From an uncultured Prevotella sp. (GTDB taxonomy: Bacteria; Bacteroidota; Bacteroidia; Bacteroidales; Bacteroidaceae), in contig CALFUF010000112.1 of assembly GCA_937916405.1 (NCBI GenBank), positions 1-25,067 on the forward strand: a DNA stretch of 25,067 nucleotides. Direction: 5' to 3'. This document shows positions 23,085 through 25,067 of this stretch, piece by piece. The notes below the pieces were generated by a model that had not been told where the DNA came from, did no database searches, and saw only the letters and a list, made by a program, of their open reading frames with translations. The translations under genes and the position numbers were made by a program. Position 1 is the first letter of the stretch. Every line of letters starts with the position of its first letter.

Positions 23085-23687
23085 TTAATCAAGTCCGAAC
23101 AAAGTGCGCAGACCACCGTCTACACCAGAGAAACCCATGAAGGCGAGACTGAGCAGACCGGCGGAAAGCATGACGATAGCCATACCACGCATACCCTTAG
23201 GGATGTTCACCAGTTCGAGTTGCTCACGCATACCAGCGAAGACGGTCAGGGCTAGTCCGAAACCTATTGCCGTAGAGAAGGCATAGACGACAGACTGCAA
23301 CAGGTCGAAGTCCTTCTGGATCACGAGGATGGCAACACCCAGCACGGCACAGTTAGTGGTAATCAGAGGCAGGAAGATACCTAATGCCTGATAGAGTGCC
23401 GGTGACACCTTCTTCAACACGATCTCCACCATCTGCACCAGTGAGGCAATGACGAGGATGAAGGCGATGGTCTGCAGATACTGCAAGCCGAAAGCGTCAA
23501 GCACATATTTCTGTACCAGCCATGTCACGATGGTGGCAAGGGTCAACACGAAAGCCACTGCCGCGGACATACCAAGTGAAGTGTCCACTTTCTTAGAGAC
23601 ACCCAAGAACGGACAGATACCCAGGAACTGTGACAACACGATGTTGTTCACAAAGATAGCGCTAATGAAAATCAATATATATTCCAT
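23085..23687 (-). CDS. rnfA: Rnf electron transport complex subunit RnfA/RsxA
   Basis: A 200-residue inner-membrane subunit of the Rnf complex, which couples electron flow between ferredoxin and NAD to ion transport. The start MEYILIFISAIFVNNIVLSQFLGICPFLGVSKK is diagnostic, as is GIFLPLITTNCAVLG. Both half-conserved Cys motifs (GICPFLG and TNCAVLG) are the ones that hold the shared iron-sulphur centre with RnfE. About six membrane helices are readable. It is the last gene of the operon, 20 bases after rnfE, and ends at a strong terminator. Confidence 0.96.
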   Translation of the reverse strand: MEYILIFISAIFVNNIVLSQFLGICPFLGVSKKVDTSLGMSAAVAFVLTLATIVTWLVQKYVLDAFGLQYLQTIAFILVIASLVQMVEIVLKKVSPALYQALGIFLPLITTNCAVLGVAILVIQKDFDLLQSVVYAFSTAIGFGLALTVFAGMREQLELVNIPKGMRGMAIVMLSAGLLSLAFMGFSGVDGGLRTLFGLD

Positions 23688-23707
23688 ATTCTTTCGAGAT
23701 TAGGAGA

Positions 23708-24295
23708 TTACGAATTACTGCGTAAGCGATTGACAATAGCAATCAGGAAGCCGAGGGTGATGAATGCACCCGGAGGCAACACGAAGAGCAGGATGTTATA
23801 GGTCTCTGGTACCAGCGTGAGTCCGAAGATAGAGCCAGAGCCCAGCAGTTCACGACAGATACCTAACAAAGTCAGACCGATGGTGAAACCAAGTCCGATA
23901 CCGATACCGTCGAACAAAGAGGCAACAGGACTATTCTTTGCCGCAAACGCCTCGGCACGACCCAGGATGATACAGTTCACCACAATCAGTGGGATGAACA
24001 AGCCCAGTGCCGCATCGATATCAGGCAGGAAAGCCTTGATGACAAGTTGCAGGATAGTCACGAAGGCGGCAATCACCACGATGAACACAGGGATGCGCAC
24101 CTTATCAGGGGTGATACTCTTCAGACAAGAGATCACGAAGTTGGTACAGATCAGCACCGCCATGGTGGCAAGTCCCATAGACATACCATTCATAGCCGAT
24201 GTGGTAGTGGCAAGTGTAGGACACATACCCAGCATCAAGACGAACGTAGGGTTCTCCTTGACGATACCATTCTTAATAATATCTATATAGTTCAT
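23708..24295 (-). CDS. rnfE: Rnf electron transport complex subunit RnfE/RsxE
   Basis: A 195-residue inner-membrane subunit homologous to RnfA. The start MNYIDIIKNGIVKENPTFVLMLGMCPTLATTTSAMNG and the later LFIPLIVVNCIILGRAEAFA carry the two Cys motifs of this subunit. About six membrane helices are present, with GIGIGLGFTIGLTLLGICRELLGSG near residue 135. The ATG at 24293-24295 follows rnfG by 3 bases and is preceded by a near-perfect Shine-Dalgarno inside the end of rnfG. Confidence 0.96.
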   Translation of the reverse strand: MNYIDIIKNGIVKENPTFVLMLGMCPTLATTTSAMNGMSMGLATMAVLICTNFVISCLKSITPDKVRIPVFIVVIAAFVTILQLVIKAFLPDIDAALGLFIPLIVVNCIILGRAEAFAAKNSPVASLFDGIGIGLGFTIGLTLLGICRELLGSGSIFGLTLVPETYNILLFVLPPGAFITLGFLIAIVNRLRSNS

Positions 24296-24298
24296 AGC

Positions 24299-24931
24299 TT
24301 ATTCCTCCTTATTTTGTTCGGTAGCACCCGTGGCAGCATCAGCAGGTGTTGCCTTGTACGCCTTGTAAGCATTATTAATCGCCAAGAGAAAAGCACGGCT
24401 GGTAATGGTAGAGGCGGTGATGGCATCTATCTCACCCTCGTCGCCCTTGGTGACACCAATGCGATTCTTCTCAGGATGTTTGCCGATGATATCACCCTTC
24501 TCTCCCTTCTGGAACCATTTGTCCGCCTTGGCGCCCAGTCCTGGAGTCTCCGCATGCTCCAACAGAGTATAGCCGAGAATATTTCCCTCGGGATCGAAAC
24601 CGACCAGCACTTTCAGGTCACCACCGAAACCACCTGTGGTACTCTCGACAGCGGCACCAAGGTCTTTCTTCTGGGCATCCTGTATCTGATAGATAATATA
24701 GGTGAGTTCCTTACCCTTGGCATCGTTCTGTTTGACGGTGTCTGTCTTGGCGACAACGAGGTCGTTGCAAACCATCACCGTCTTGATACCATCGGCGAGT
24801 GCCTTGGTCTTCTGCTCGTTGATAGGACCTTCCGTCAAGTGGTTGACGAAGGCAAGGATACCACCCATGATGACGGCTACTCCTGTGAGTACCAACGCCA
24901 TATTCGTTAAAGATGATTCAAGTTTCTTCAT
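24299..24931 (-). CDS. rnfG: Rnf electron transport complex subunit RnfG/RsxG, covalent FMN carrier
   Basis: A 210-residue periplasm-facing subunit anchored by one N-terminal helix (about residues 8-28). The FMN-binding domain includes GYTLLEHAETPGLGAKAD and ends in DAITASTITSRAFLLAINNAYKAY. The flavin is normally attached by a phosphoester to the Thr of an (S/T)GAT motif; here the motif reads T172-A-S-T175, so Thr175 is the probable site although the Gly is replaced. A flavin transferase such as ApbE would be needed and is not in the window. It starts 15 bases after rnfD with a good AGGAGG overlapping the rnfD end. The tail is Ala/Thr/Glu-rich. Confidence 0.95.
   Translation of the reverse strand: MKKLESSLTNMALVLTGVAVIMGGILAFVNHLTEGPINEQKTKALADGIKTVMVCNDLVVAKTDTVKQNDAKGKELTYIIYQIQDAQKKDLGAAVESTTGGFGGDLKVLVGFDPEGNILGYTLLEHAETPGLGAKADKWFQKGEKGDIIGKHPEKNRIGVTKGDEGEIDAITASTITSRAFLLAINNAYKAYKATPADAATGATEQNKEE
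24304..24310 (-). promoter_or_regulatory. Strong Shine-Dalgarno of rnfE
   Basis: AAGGAGG on the minus strand, 8 bases before the rnfE ATG and inside the last codons of rnfG. Such a perfect site stands out here, since most genes in the window lack one. Confidence 0.75.
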
Positions 24932-24939
24932 ACGTCTTT

Positions 24940-24945
24940 CCTCCT
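24940..24945 (-). promoter_or_regulatory. Shine-Dalgarno of rnfG
   Basis: AGGAGG on the minus strand, 8 bases before the rnfG ATG. It lies directly after the rnfD stop codon (24947-24949), which suits translational coupling. Confidence 0.72.
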
Positions 24946-24946
24946 C

Positions 24947-25067
24947 TTACTTTTTGGCAGGCACTTCACCGAAGCGCTTGGGTTTCACATAAGTATTAAT
25001 CAGCGGTGTGAACGCATTCATAATCAGAATGGCGAACGACATTCCCTCAGGATATGCACCCCAGTTT
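24947..25067 (-). CDS. rnfD: Rnf electron transport complex subunit RnfD/RsxD, C-terminal end (cut by window edge)
   Basis: Only the last 39 codons are in the window. The readable end, NWGAYPEGMSFAILIMNAFTPLINTYVKPKRFGE, matches the final membrane helix and tail of RnfD, the subunit that carries covalent FMN in the membrane. The stop codon TAA is at 24947-24949. The order D-G-E-A on the minus strand is the usual Rnf order, so rnfB and rnfC are expected beyond the right edge. Confidence 0.9.
   Translation of the reverse strand, partial: NWGAYPEGMSFAILIMNAFTPLINTYVKPKRFGEVPAKK

Noticed and set aside
24047..24910. Open frame of 287 codons on the plus strand
   Set aside because: It runs antisense across rnfE and rnfG, whose products are unmistakable. 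The predicted protein is His/Arg-rich and not protein-like.
1..25067. CRISPR arrays, tRNA or rRNA genes, insertion sequences and attachment sites
   Set aside because: I found no regularly spaced repeats, no cloverleaf-like sequence, no rRNA sequence and no transposase or integrase frame; the accessory caspase block has no visible boundary repeats.

Overview
The window looks like a chromosome segment of a Bacteroidales bacterium, most likely Prevotella or a close relative. The reasons are PheT, SecA (about 1,120 residues with a large insert), Rnf, LptC and Lnb (DUF4105) proteins of Bacteroidetes type, promoters built on the Bacteroidetes TAnnTTTG -7 box with an upstream TTG/TTTG, and mostly weak Shine-Dalgarno sites. 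I see no rRNA, tRNA, CRISPR array, insertion sequence or integrase, and no stretch over 300 bases without a gene.

Layout. (1) 1-1285, minus: the N-terminal half of pheT, with its own promoter. (2) 1383-10490, minus: an accessory block in two transcription units. Unit A, read first (10490 down to 6657), encodes a secreted DUF4384 protein, an unrecognised secreted protein, a Sel1-repeat caspase-like protease and a small membrane protein. Unit B (6570 down to 1383) encodes a DUF3791-DUF3990-DUF3791 cassette resembling a toxin-antitoxin module, then a Sel1/WG-repeat caspase homologue that has lost both catalytic residues, then a WG-repeat caspase that keeps them. (3) 10640-16111, minus: envelope genes, namely an outer-membrane beta-barrel, lptC and a CNNM/CorC membrane protein with overlapping ends, then a PpiD/SurA-like periplasmic isomerase with its own putative promoter. 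(4) 16211-22977, plus: Lnb-type lipoprotein N-acyltransferase, a degenerate alkaline-phosphatase-fold protein, secA, and a stand-alone ABC ATPase. (5) 23085-25067, minus: rnfD (partial), rnfG, rnfE and rnfA, the end of an Rnf electron-transport operon.

How it fits together. Most of the window serves the cell envelope: protein export (SecA), lipoprotein maturation (Lnb), LPS transport (LptC), periplasmic folding (PpiD-like) and ion-coupled electron transfer (Rnf). The unusual part is the caspase block. All three caspase-domain proteins carry signal peptides, so they should act outside the cytoplasm, and they share a motif before the domain and similar C-terminal ends, which points to duplication. 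One is a pseudo-caspase next to an active paralogue, and a putative ADP-ribosyltransferase-fold cassette lies in the same transcription unit. I know of no described system with this composition; any joint function is inference.
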